DNA from: Xanthobacteraceae bacterium | GTDB lineage: Bacteria; Pseudomonadota; Alphaproteobacteria; Rhizobiales; Xanthobacteraceae | Direction: 5' to 3' | Length of the DNA stretch: 8,004 bases | Assembly (NCBI GenBank): GCA_030043175.1 | Contig: JASHYD010000619.1 | Span: forward strand, 1 to 8,004 | Shown: positions 1 to 6,116 of the stretch, piece after piece | Numbering within the stretch: position 1 is the first letter of the stretch | How the letters are laid out: the number at the start of each line of letters is the position of its first letter | Translations under genes and position numbers: made by a program | The notes under the pieces: model-generated | Database searches by the model: none | Told to the model about the DNA's origin: nothing | The model's input: the letters and a program-made list of their open reading frames with translations, nothing else

Positions 1-24
1 TGCCGAGTTGCGCAATGCACAAAA

Positions 25-88
25 GTCATCGGCTAACTGAGGTACTGCGGACGTGTCGGGCGAGTGACAAGCACAGCCGTTTTTGACC
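25..88 (+). repeat. Diverged dispersed repeat, copy 1
   Basis: Positions 25-84 align without gaps to 6012-6071, with about 41 of 60 bases identical by hand count. Two blocks are perfect: the 10-mer CTGAGGTACT (37-46) and GCCGTTTTT (76-84), each followed by matching flank. Both copies have the same orientation. Read in one frame, both give a peptide of the form L-R-Y-x-x-R-x-G-R ending A-V-F, so they may be old coding or mobile-element relics. I cannot name the element. Confidence 0.4.
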
Positions 89-180
89 CGGAGCTGCCGT
101 GACGGCCGAAGATCGTGGGACGGCTCAATGAGCGAAGCGCATTTGCGCCGCCTGATCGGAGTGCTGACGGGTTCGCCCCC

Positions 181-208
181 AATGGCGCAATAAACCGATT
201 GCGCCATT
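181..208 (-). terminator. Hairpin downstream of LPMO-like gene, candidate terminator
   Basis: The arm AATGGCGCAAT (181-191) pairs perfectly with ATTGCGCCATT (198-208) around a 6-base loop, giving an 11-bp stem. On the minus strand it lies 39 bases beyond the TAG stop at 248-250, where a terminator would be expected. No U-tract follows on the minus strand (the next bases are G-rich), so it is not a canonical intrinsic terminator. It could instead stabilise the 3' end of the mRNA or be a palindromic repeat unit. Confidence 0.4.
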
Positions 209-247
209 CGACGGAGGCACATTGCACTGGGGATTGCCAGGCCGCTA

Positions 248-871
248 CTACCGACTTGCGCTCGATTGTCCTGGCCAAGTGGTATCGATTGCCAGCGCTG
301 GGTTAGCTGTGATCTTAAGGTTCGCGCAGTGGTGGTAGCTGTAATCTCCATCCCGATTGAGAGCGTGTTCACCCATCCAAAAGATGATCTGCAGCGTGCA
401 TTTCTCGCAGTTGATGTTGGGGAGGCGAAGGTCGGCCTCATGAAATGAGCCCGGGGCTGGACGTTCGGTGTGGACGAACAGCCCGTCCGCCAGCAGCGGC
501 GGCCTCGGGTCTGTATCGATCTTCGCAGAGACCGAAAGGGGACCACGTGGGCTCGCTCGCGTGGTGGTTTCCGGGTCGGGGGGCAGCTCGGTGATAGAGT
601 TCACCGCCAAGGCCGCTCGATAGTGGCCCGGGTGGAAGACCGTTTCAGTGATCTTGATGTGGAGCATGTCGCCGCCGCGCACTTCGGTAACCGCGTTGCT
701 TGGGGTTCCCGCATCTTCCGATGTACCGCCGCACGGAGCGCGCTTCTGCGGATCGCCGCGGTTATTCTGGACCAACAAATTCGCTGGTTCCAGCAGCAAA
801 AAATGTGAAGAGGCCGAAAACGGCGCCAGCAAAACAACTGCGCCGATGGCGAAAGATGCGTAAGTTCTCAT
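248..871 (-). CDS. Secreted LPMO-like protein (histidine-brace candidate)
   Basis: A predicted periplasmic or secreted protein of 207 residues. Residues 1-22 form a signal peptide: a short basic start, a hydrophobic core at about 7-18 and an A-x-S cleavage motif at 20-22. Cleavage there leaves His23 as the mature N-terminus. An N-terminal histidine that helps hold copper is the hallmark of lytic polysaccharide monooxygenases (LPMOs). Other candidate ligands are His80 and His83 in H-P-G-H-Y (80-84), and His180/His181 in Y-H-H-C (179-182). Four cysteines (47, 155, 158, 182) could form two disulfides. The H-F-x-L-x-x-P opening and the D-P-Q-K-x-x-P-C-G-G block (40-49) recall what I know as the SCE4755-type monooxygenase-like family. 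A copper-handling LPMO-like protein without oxidase activity is the alternative. The start is ATG 871, because GGAGG lies 9 bases upstream; an in-frame start at 910 has no such support. No substrate-binding module is fused. Confidence 0.8.
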   Translation of the reverse strand: MRTYASFAIGAVVLLAPFSASSHFLLLEPANLLVQNNRGDPQKRAPCGGTSEDAGTPSNAVTEVRGGDMLHIKITETVFHPGHYRAALAVNSITELPPDPETTTRASPRGPLSVSAKIDTDPRPPLLADGLFVHTERPAPGSFHEADLRLPNINCEKCTLQIIFWMGEHALNRDGDYSYHHCANLKITANPALAIDTTWPGQSSASR

Positions 872-880
872 TTTGGAAGC

Positions 881-885
881 CCTCC
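881..885 (-). promoter_or_regulatory. Shine-Dalgarno for LPMO-like gene
   Basis: GGAGG on the minus strand, 9 bases before ATG 871. It favours this start over the upstream in-frame codon at 910. It also places the signal peptide directly at the N-terminus, as expected for an exported protein. Confidence 0.7.
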
Positions 886-925
886 AAGTTTGCCCTTGGG
901 TATTCGACACTGACGACTACATCAT

Positions 926-957
926 CTCATCAGATGAGGTGGTTCATGAGGTAACAA
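926..957 (-). promoter_or_regulatory. Possible promoter and palindrome of LPMO-like gene
   Basis: Reading the minus strand, TTGTTA (957-952) and TCTGAT (934-929) are 17 bases apart, each matching 4 of 6 bases of the sigma-70 boxes. The perfect palindrome CTCATC-A-GATGAG (926-938) overlaps the putative -10 box, a position typical for an operator. The site lies 55-86 bases upstream of ATG 871. Such weak matches arise by chance, so this is only a candidate. Confidence 0.25.
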
Positions 958-1055
958 TTGAGCCGAAGAATTTTCGGTTCTGGCCATCTCTCCGAAACAA
1001 GACACCCTACCTCTTGTCTGCAGCTGGCGGAAGCTGCCGTAGAGGTAACAGGTGG

Positions 1056-1081
1056 CCGACGGTTTTGGCCGATACCGTCGG
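1056..1081. other. 8-bp perfect hairpin, function unknown
   Basis: CCGACGGT (1056-1063) pairs with ACCGTCGG (1074-1081) around a 10-base loop. It lies about 160 bases past the end of the pentapeptide gene on the minus strand. No U-tract follows on that strand, so a terminator role is not supported. On the plus strand four A residues follow the stem. Confidence 0.35.
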
Positions 1082-1242
1082 AAAAGGATTTTGTGGGTCT
1101 CTCGACGAAAATTCAAGAGATCAAATCCCAGGATTCTACTATCGTGCAACGACACGTCGTGAAATCCTTTTTCGATAGTATCGACCCAGTGTCGAAGCCT
1201 CTGCTGCAACGCAGCGGGACCCTCGGATTAGCTCGCGCACCT

Positions 1243-2391
1243 TTACGGAGCCTGCGGCGGAATCGTGATCGGTGGGCACGGCTTTAGTAGTGTAAGGTCG
1301 AGGCCCTCGGGCAGCTCTGTCTCGTTGTTACCGCACGCCTCATTCAATTGCGTCTGGATTAAGTCTTTGGCGCCGCTCAGGTTGGCGCCGCTCAGGTTGG
1401 CGCCGCTCAGGTCGACGCCGCTCAGGTTGGCGCCGCTAAGGTCGGCGCGGATCGGGTAGGCGCCGTGCAGGTTGGCGCCGCGCAGGTTGGCGCCGCTCAG
1501 GTTGGCGCCGCTAAGGTCGGCACTGCGCAGGTTGGTGCCGCCCAGATTGGCGCCGCTCAGGTTGGCGCCGCTTAGATAGCCGCCGTTCAGGTCGGCCAGA
1601 CCCAGGTTGGCGCCGGTCAGGTCGGCGCCGGTCAGGTCGACGCGGCTCAGGTTGGCGCCGGTCAGATTGGCGCCGGTCAGGTTGGCGCCGAGCAGGTTAG
1701 CGCCGCTCAAGGAGGCGCCGCTCAGGTAGGCGCTGTTTAGGTCGGCGCTGTCCAGGTCGGCACCGCGCAGGTTGGCGCCGCTCAGGTTGGCGCCTGGTAT
1801 GTTTACTTTAGCTAAGTCTGGCAGCTCCTGTCCCTTGCGCCTTCCAATAACCGTAAGCGCCGCCTGGATGTCGATAGCCGGTTTTTCGTAGACGGTTTTT
1901 CCAATCGTGGACTCGCGCACGAGCGCACACAGCATCTCGAGTATTGGCCCACGATACTGTTCGGGCCGTTCGGACGTGTTCATCACGCCTTCCAGCGCAT
2001 AGATACCACCAAGGCGAATCGCAATCTTGTCGCTGGCGAGTTGCTCGAAGCCTTTCGATAGCTGATTACTGATCAGGAGGTCACGCACGGCTTGTTGCTG
2101 TTGTTGTTGCGCCGCTTGTTGCTGTTGTTTGACTTGGGATTGCGCTGTTTGCTGCTGCTGAGCGAATTGTAAAAAAGCAAGCCAAGCACCAAACAGCACT
2201 GCGGCACCGCCTAGGAGCTGGCCGACGGTTTTTCGGAAGTTGTCTTCGACATCGGCGCGCGCCTTCGGGTCTCTGATTTCTAGCACTAGGCGATTTACCT
2301 GCCACTTCGGCCACCACCACCAAAACGCCAGTGCAGCAATGACGCTTACGACGACCGCGATGGGTAGCCAAATATGCTCTGGGAGAGTCAT
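1243..2391 (-). CDS. Membrane-anchored pentapeptide-repeat protein
   Basis: A 382-residue protein of unknown role. Two hydrophobic segments (about 9-27, ending in four tryptophans, and 58-76) look membrane-spanning. A glutamine-rich stretch (78-100) follows and is probably a coiled coil. Next comes a helical block with [10 protein letters not shown] (113-122) and R-L-G-G-I-Y-A-L-E (126-134), which I associate with bacterial membrane pentapeptide proteins. Residues 196-340 are 29 uninterrupted pentapeptides of A(N/D)LxG type, predicted to form a right-handed beta-helix of about seven turns. One unit, A-Y-P-I-R (311-315), replaces the central leucine with proline. A short tail has Cys353 and Cys372. 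ATG 2391 is preferred: TTG 2427 follows directly after a stop codon and would add 12 polar residues, though a GGAAAAG sits 9 bases before it. An AAGG lies 10 bases upstream of ATG 2391. Such proteins act as scaffolds or protein mimics; no partner is encoded nearby. Confidence 0.88.
   Translation of the reverse strand: MTLPEHIWLPIAVVVSVIAALAFWWWWPKWQVNRLVLEIRDPKARADVEDNFRKTVGQLLGGAAVLFGAWLAFLQFAQQQQTAQSQVKQQQQAAQQQQQQAVRDLLISNQLSKGFEQLASDKIAIRLGGIYALEGVMNTSERPEQYRGPILEMLCALVRESTIGKTVYEKPAIDIQAALTVIGRRKGQELPDLAKVNIPGANLSGANLRGADLDSADLNSAYLSGASLSGANLLGANLTGANLTGANLSRVDLTGADLTGANLGLADLNGGYLSGANLSGANLGGTNLRSADLSGANLSGANLRGANLHGAYPIRADLSGANLSGVDLSGANLSGANLSGAKDLIQTQLNEACGNNETELPEGLDLTLLKPCPPITIPPQAP
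1372..1806 (-). repeat. 15-bp tandem repeat encoding pentapeptides
   Basis: Twenty-nine in-frame 15-base units, with a plus-strand consensus close to GTTGGCGCCGCTCAG. Several neighbouring units are identical or differ by one base, which suggests recent duplication or conversion between units. Because the unit is a multiple of three, gain or loss of units would change the beta-helix length without breaking the frame. Confidence 0.9.
2093..2159 (-). repeat. CAG/CAA-rich tract encoding polyglutamine stretch
   Basis: A triplet-rich stretch inside the pentapeptide gene encodes residues 78-100, mostly glutamine with a few A, T, S, V and K. Mixed CAA and CAG codons make it less slippage-prone than a pure triplet repeat. 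In the protein it links the second membrane segment to the soluble helical block. Confidence 0.6.
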
Positions 2392-2574
2392 TCCTTGAGT
2401 GCCTTGATTTTTTGTGGCCGCGGACAATCAATGATGCTTTTCCACGCCTAAGTTGGCAACACCGGCTTGGTCAGGCGAGTTAGGGGGCCTAGCCACTCTC
2501 GCACCTCTACGGGCACTTTTTTGATTCTTGCGGCGCCGGCAGGCACATCGCGGTGCACAATTGGACTGACGCTG

Positions 2575-2890
2575 ATGAACTTCGAGTTGGTTCGAAATGC
2601 AATCGAATCCCTCAAACAAAGGGATTCCGCTTTCGACCTTTTCGGCGCTCCATGGCGAGCGCTAACCCGAGCCGGAGGTCATGAAATTCGAGAATCGCAT
2701 GGCATTCCACTACCCCCAAGCCTATTGGGACTTCGTGTTGAATGTTGGTGACGGAGGAGCTGGGCCCTACTACGGCGCCTTCATGCTACTCTGCGGGATT
2801 GCTGGCCGCGCCCGGCAAGCGCCCCCCTGCCAAAGTGTCAGGATGAACTCTATGACCGTCAGCGGAGAGTGTCAGAAAAGGCGTTTTTAG
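2575..2890 (+). pseudogene. Broken SMI1/KNR4-family gene
   Basis: Two adjacent plus-strand frames together give an SMI1/KNR4-like sequence. The first starts at ATG 2575 and carries the N-terminal helix ending F-D-L-F-G-A (to about 2650). The second, one frame over, runs from about 2666 with E-P-E-V-x-K-F-E, Y-P-Q-A-Y-W-D-F and the family signature G-D-G-G-A-G-P-Y-Y-G. The usual linker between F-G-A and E-x-E-V is about ten bases short, which fits a small deletion causing the frameshift. Similarity stops near 2790, so the C-terminal half is missing, shortly before the GTCAG-rich cluster; the second frame itself runs on to a stop ending at 2890. SMI1/KNR4 proteins include many immunity proteins of polymorphic toxins, but no toxin gene is visible here. 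An intact gene read through a programmed frameshift is unlikely given the missing C-terminus. Confidence 0.65.
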
Positions 2891-2936
2891 GCCCTATTCT
2901 GACGCGAGTTGGGGGGCTGTGACGTCAGGATAGAGT
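2835..2936. mobile_element. GTCAG/CTGAC cluster, possible insertion-sequence end
   Basis: Five copies of GTCAG or its complement lie within 100 bases: 2837-2841, 2858-2862, 2871-2875, 2899-2903 (inverted) and 2924-2928. GTCAGGAT occurs as a direct repeat at 2837-2844 and 2924-2931. GTCAGAA (2871-2877) and TTCTGAC (2897-2903) are inverted around a 19-base loop. ACTCTAT (2847-2853) is inverted as ATAGAGT (2930-2936). Several short repeats beginning TGTCAG near a terminus are a feature I associate with IS21-family ends. No transposase is present, so at most this is a remnant. It starts soon after the SMI1/KNR4 similarity ends. Confidence 0.35.
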
Positions 2937-2963
2937 ATGCTTCAGCCGACGAATGACTAAGCC

Positions 2964-4235
2964 TCAAACCAACAGACCTTCGACCGCCGGCACGGCGGCG
3001 CTACCGGGGAAAATGCTCGCGGCAAGAGCACGGTCCGGCACCCGCAAATGGTCCCTGAGCAAGCCTTTGAGAACAGCGCGCAGGTCGGTGGTGGCTTTAA
3101 GGTCCCGCTTCTCGTACAGATCAGCTTCCTTGAGGCCCGGCCAATCGGCGATGACGCGCCCACCTTTGAGCGCACCGCCGACCAGCAGTGCTACTGTGCC
3201 GGTGCCGTGATCCGTGCCCTCGGTGCCGTTAATGCGGGCGGTGCGGCCGAATTCGGTGATGAGCGCCACCACGGTTTCATGCCAAACCGGTCCCATATTT
3301 TTCTCGATGGCGGCGAGCGCACCGTCAAGTGCGCCGAGCAAGTTCGACAAGCGCCCATTCACGGCGCCTTCGTTGAAGTGCGTGTCCCAGCCATCAAGCG
3401 CAAGAGCACCGACCCGAGGCCCGTCCGGATTCGCCAAAAACTTCGCGGCGGCGCCAGCGGCTTCGGCGAAATAGGCCTTAATCTGGTTGATATTGCCAAT
3501 CTGGACCGGCGGTCCGATATCTTCGGGCCGGACTGTTGGCGGGCGCTCCGGAGCGAGCGATGCCAAGCTGAGCCGATCCTCGAGTACCTGCGCCAAGACC
3601 GGGTCGGTGTGGCGATAGAGATCGAGCAGGCGCATCGTAGTTTCTTCGGCCACCGGCGGCAAGCGTGGCGGCACCCACGACAACACGGGGGCTTCGCCAC
3701 GCACCACGAGCGGCGTAACCGGACCGACCCCAAAGGTGCGCCGTGCATTAGCGCCCGGTTGCGCACGCTCGCCCGGCTCCAAGGCGCCGAGCGCCCGATT
3801 GAGCCACCCGGAATCGACTCTGCCGGGGCCCGGCATGCCGCTTTCCAGCACGTCCTGGCCATCAAAATGCGATCGTTCGCGATAGGGTGTCGCTGCTGCA
3901 TGCACCACCAGGGCGTGACCTGCCTCGTAGAGCCGATGCAGGTTTGGCATGGCGGGATTGAGCGCAAAGAACCCGTCGAGACGCAAGCCTGCCGTGGCGC
4001 CTTCGGCCTTGATGGCCCTGTCGCCGCGAAGCGCGATCCAGTCAGGATCGCCGACCGGGGCAACGGCCGCAAGACCGTCGAGCGCGCCACGCAGCACGAT
4101 GGTGAGAAACCGGGGATCACGACCCTCAGCGCGCGCGAGCTTAGGTGCGAAGGCCCAGGCAAAGAGCGCGCCCGAGCCTGCCAACATCTCACGGCGCGTC
4201 ACCGCGTGTGCTGTCGCCAGAGGAGCTAATGCCAT
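2964..4235 (-). CDS. DUF1501 protein, Tat-exported
   Basis: A 423-residue protein of the DUF1501 family, which has an alkaline-phosphatase/sulfatase-like fold; its substrate is unknown. A twin-arginine signal (T-R-R-E-M-L at 13-18, hydrophobic core at about 19-30, A-R-A at 34-36) predicts folded export to the periplasm. Family landmarks in order are L-R-G-A-L-D-G (48-54), H-F-D-G-Q-D-V-L-E-S-G (123-133), G-W-D-T-H (282-286), E-F-G-R-T (328-332) and T-D-H-G-T (341-345). The Asp and His residues of the last three are the probable metal or active-site ligands. It is full length with no visible damage. The start is ATG 4235, because GGAGGTGA (4245-4238) lies at an ideal distance. GTG 4241 would place that site directly on the start. 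The gene follows DUF1800 with a two-base gap, so translation is probably coupled. Confidence 0.9.
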   Translation of the reverse strand: MALAPLATAHAVTRREMLAGSGALFAWAFAPKLARAEGRDPRFLTIVLRGALDGLAAVAPVGDPDWIALRGDRAIKAEGATAGLRLDGFFALNPAMPNLHRLYEAGHALVVHAAATPYRERSHFDGQDVLESGMPGPGRVDSGWLNRALGALEPGERAQPGANARRTFGVGPVTPLVVRGEAPVLSWVPPRLPPVAEETTMRLLDLYRHTDPVLAQVLEDRLSLASLAPERPPTVRPEDIGPPVQIGNINQIKAYFAEAAGAAAKFLANPDGPRVGALALDGWDTHFNEGAVNGRLSNLLGALDGALAAIEKNMGPVWHETVVALITEFGRTARINGTEGTDHGTGTVALLVGGALKGGRVIADWPGLKEADLYEKRDLKATTDLRAVLKGLLRDHLRVPDRALAASIFPGSAAVPAVEGLLV

Positions 4236-4237
4236 TG

Positions 4238-4245
4238 TCACCTCC
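4238..4245 (-). promoter_or_regulatory. Shine-Dalgarno for DUF1501, overlapping DUF1800 stop
   Basis: GGAGGTGA on the minus strand, whose last three bases are the DUF1800 stop codon TGA. It decides the DUF1501 start (ATG 4235). It implies that ribosomes finishing DUF1800 sit on the initiation site of DUF1501. Confidence 0.8.
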
Positions 4246-5704
4246 GTTGGAATTCGGGTGCCATTAACAGCAGCGCCAAAGCTTGCTGCTTGGATGCGGC
4301 CCGTAAAACCGTTTGGCGCGTTTCGGCCGATGCGAGCTCGCCCAAGGCAATTTCGAGCAGGTCCTTGGGATCGACGCGTTCGGCATTGTTTTGGGCAAAT
4401 GCATTGGCAGTATCGAGCCGATGGGCCAGACTATCGAGCCAAGCGCCATTGTCGTCGGAAAACCCCTTTGGCGCCGTCGGCCGCCATAAGGGTTCTCCGA
4501 GACGGTTGAGTGCCCGCACGACGTTGCGGGGATCAATCATGTTGAAGCCTTCGGCGCGAAAATAGGACATCATCCATTCGCTCGGCCGTTTGAACTTCGC
4601 TTGTTGCGGCGACCAGGCTTCCGGTGCCGTCACCATCGCTTGGGAAACCTTCCACAAGTCGCCGTCAGTTTCCAAGAACGTCTTGGTCAGCGTCTCGACC
4701 AAGGTCGGCGGTGGATCGTCCGCGATAAAATGGCGCGCGAGCTTGGTCGCGATATGGGCCGCGGTCGCCGGGTGGCGGGCGAGATCGGCCAGCACCGCCT
4801 GACCCTGCGTGACGCCGGTGTCGCGATAGTCTTTGCCGATCACTCTCTGCGATCCGGGCTCGTGCATGCGCGGGTGAAACAAGAACACGCCGCCATGCAC
4901 GGGATCGGCTGAGCTCGACAGGATGGTCCAGCCGGTGATGACTTTGGCAAAACTGGTGACATCCGCCTGATCGTAGACAGTACGCGGACCAAGCGTGTGC
5001 AGTTCGAGAATCTCACGCGCCAGATTTTCGTTAAGCCCGCGCGATTGAACGAGGCCGGCAAGCGACATCGGACCCATCGACGTAGCATTGTCGAGGTAGA
5101 ACAGCATGGCCGGATGGCCTTCGACGGCTAGCAACAGATCGGCGAATTTGCCGAGCACGTTGGGCCTGATTGCCTCGCGTTCATAGGCCCCCGCCATAGC
5201 GGTGACGTCGGAATTGACGCAGAAATGGTTCGACCAGAACCAAACCAAGCGCTCAACGAAGCCGATATCGGCGCGGATCGCGGCTTCGTAATGCACCTTC
5301 GCTTCGGCAAAGAAATTCTGCACCGGCACAGTTTCGGGCTCCGGGGTCCGTGCGGCGGGCGGCTTCATCGTCGCGGCATTGTCCTTGGCGGCGCCATCTG
5401 AGGCCGTGCTCTCCGCCGCCATCGCGCCAGCCATTTGCGTGGCAGCGGCTGCCTTAGCCTCTTCCCGCCGCCGCGTTTCCAGACGCTCTTTGGCAGTGCG
5501 TTCCATAAAGGACTGGAACGCGGCGCGATTGATCTCGGCGCTGGTCATCAGACCCGCTGGCGGGATCATTCCGGCATTGGTGCGATCGAGATCGGCCAAG
5601 AGCGCGCCCTTGGGATCGGACGCGATTGCGGCTATCGATCCCGGCCGCGGGCCAAAACCGAATCGATGCAAGGCGAGAGCCGCCCCGCGCGGGTCAAGCG
5701 CCAT
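4238..5704 (-). CDS. DUF1800 protein
   Basis: A 488-residue protein of the DUF1800 family, whose biochemical role is unknown and which is often encoded beside DUF1501. Recognisable blocks are R-F-G-F-G-P-R-P-G (14-22), W-F-W-S-N-H-F (155-161), M-L-F-Y-L-D-N (200-206), N-E-N-L-A-R-E-I-L-E-L-H-T-L-G (225-239), H-E-P-G (281-284), H-P-A-T-A-x-H-I-A-x-K-L-A-R-H-F (311-326), K-R-P-S-E-W (372-377) and P-x-G-F-S-D (412-417). The last residues, P-E-F-Q-R-R, match the usual family ending. A charged, alanine-rich stretch (about 66-120) interrupts the N-terminal region and is probably a flexible or helical linker. No signal peptide is evident, which is odd beside a Tat-exported partner. The start is ATG 5704, with AGGA 9 bases upstream. 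The frame stays open to GTG 5839, but that extension is AT-richer and unlike the family start. Confidence 0.9.
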   Translation of the reverse strand: MALDPRGAALALHRFGFGPRPGSIAAIASDPKGALLADLDRTNAGMIPPAGLMTSAEINRAAFQSFMERTAKERLETRRREEAKAAAATQMAGAMAAESTASDGAAKDNAATMKPPAARTPEPETVPVQNFFAEAKVHYEAAIRADIGFVERLVWFWSNHFCVNSDVTAMAGAYEREAIRPNVLGKFADLLLAVEGHPAMLFYLDNATSMGPMSLAGLVQSRGLNENLAREILELHTLGPRTVYDQADVTSFAKVITGWTILSSSADPVHGGVFLFHPRMHEPGSQRVIGKDYRDTGVTQGQAVLADLARHPATAAHIATKLARHFIADDPPPTLVETLTKTFLETDGDLWKVSQAMVTAPEAWSPQQAKFKRPSEWMMSYFRAEGFNMIDPRNVVRALNRLGEPLWRPTAPKGFSDDNGAWLDSLAHRLDTANAFAQNNAERVDPKDLLEIALGELASAETRQTVLRAASKQQALALLLMAPEFQRR

Positions 5705-5713
5705 GATGTGCGG

Positions 5714-5717
5714 TCCT
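5714..5717 (-). promoter_or_regulatory. Shine-Dalgarno for DUF1800
   Basis: AGGA on the minus strand, 9 bases before ATG 5704. It supports this start over the GTG at 5839. The match is short, so the support is moderate. Confidence 0.45.
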
Positions 5718-6011
5718 AAAGTGAAAAAATCCGCGTCGGTCAAATTCCAATCGCGAGTGAAGTCATACGTTAAAATCGCATTAACGGCAATATTGATGCT
5801 CCAAAAGTGAACGAAATTAGCATTCAGCGCATACGGCACCTAAAAGACGGGAGAAACGCCAATGATTCTTGGCAGCGGGGCCTAATCCCGTCGTCTATGT
5901 GGCTGTTCCTAGTGAAATTGATCAAGCCCTGCCGAGACTCGACGCTGCGGCTCGCCGTTTTGTGACTGTCCGAAGGTGGCCCACCTCTGCCCACCTACCG
6001 CGTGCACCAAC

Positions 6012-6076
6012 GTCGTCAATTATCTGAGGTACTCCGAACGCACCGGTCGAACGGCCGACATGGCCGTTTTTTGACC
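6012..6076 (+). repeat. Diverged dispersed repeat, copy 2
   Basis: Partner of the repeat at 25-88, same orientation, with about two thirds identity and perfect cores at 6024-6033 and 6063-6071. This copy has one extra T in the T-run (6067-6072) before GACC. It ends 40 bases before the methyltransferase start and may therefore lie in that gene's leader or promoter. Confidence 0.4.
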
Positions 6077-6105
6077 TGACCTAGCAGCCACGCGCGATGA
6101 TCTCT

Positions 6106-6109
6106 AGGA
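6106..6109 (+). promoter_or_regulatory. Shine-Dalgarno for methyltransferase
   Basis: AGGA seven bases before ATG 6117, which supports that start codon. Confidence 0.5.
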
Positions 6110-6116
6110 TCGCCGC

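Larger units (their letters stand above)
1..247. other. Left-edge intergenic segment
   Basis: No convincing gene is visible here. The open frames are short, arginine/serine-rich and have no recognisable motif. The segment does hold one copy of a diverged repeat (25-88) and a perfect 11-bp hairpin (181-208), which are listed separately. It lies downstream of the minus-strand LPMO-like gene, so part of it is probably that gene's 3' flank. Confidence 0.5.
872..1242. other. Intergenic region between pentapeptide and LPMO-like genes
   Basis: No gene is supported here: short overlapping open frames on both strands lack motifs. It should hold the 3' end of the pentapeptide gene transcript and the promoter of the LPMO-like gene. 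Visible structures are an operator-like palindrome (926-938), an 8-bp hairpin (arms 1056-1063 and 1074-1081) and a small stem-loop (arms 1203-1207 and 1211-1215). None has a U-tract marking a sure terminator. Confidence 0.5.
5705..6116. other. Divergent intergenic region, DUF1800 / methyltransferase
   Basis: This 412-base stretch separates two divergently read genes and should hold both promoters. Bases 5705-5840 are AT-richer than the flanking genes, consistent with a DUF1800 promoter region. A TTGACC and a TTTAGG lie 17 bases apart on the minus strand (5743-5738 and 5720-5715), but this would leave almost no leader. Bases 6012-6076 hold the second copy of a diverged repeat. A short open frame on the plus strand (5869-6027, TTG start) has no motif. 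No terminator or RNA gene is seen. Confidence 0.5.

Noticed and set aside
33..278. Minus-strand 81-codon open frame at the left edge
   Set aside because: It runs across the LPMO-like stop and the hairpin, lacks motifs and has low-complexity R/S/A composition.
922..1287. Overlapping short open frames in the gap between pentapeptide and LPMO-like genes
   Set aside because: Both strands are open for about 100 codons but neither shows motifs, a ribosome site or biased composition; the plus-strand one runs into the pentapeptide gene.
1372..1806. CRISPR-like look of the regular 15-base repeats
   Set aside because: There are no unique spacers. The units are contiguous and encode pentapeptides in frame.
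3048..4229. Plus-strand 393-codon open frame opposite DUF1501
   Set aside because: It is the antisense shadow of the well-supported DUF1501 gene and has no family motif of its own.
5715..5743. TTGACC-N17-TTTAGG as a DUF1800 promoter
   Set aside because: It would place the transcription start within a few bases of ATG 5704 and overlap the ribosome site; the -10 match is poor.
5705..5839. N-terminal extension of DUF1800 to GTG 5839
   Set aside because: The extension is AT-rich, unlike known family starts, and ATG 5704 has a suitable ribosome site and begins at the conserved R-F-G-F-G-P region.
5869..6027. Short plus-strand frame with a protein-like stretch (V-V-Y-V-A-V-P-S-E-I)
   Set aside because: Only about 50 codons, a TTG start without a ribosome site and no family I recognise. 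It is too weak to annotate.
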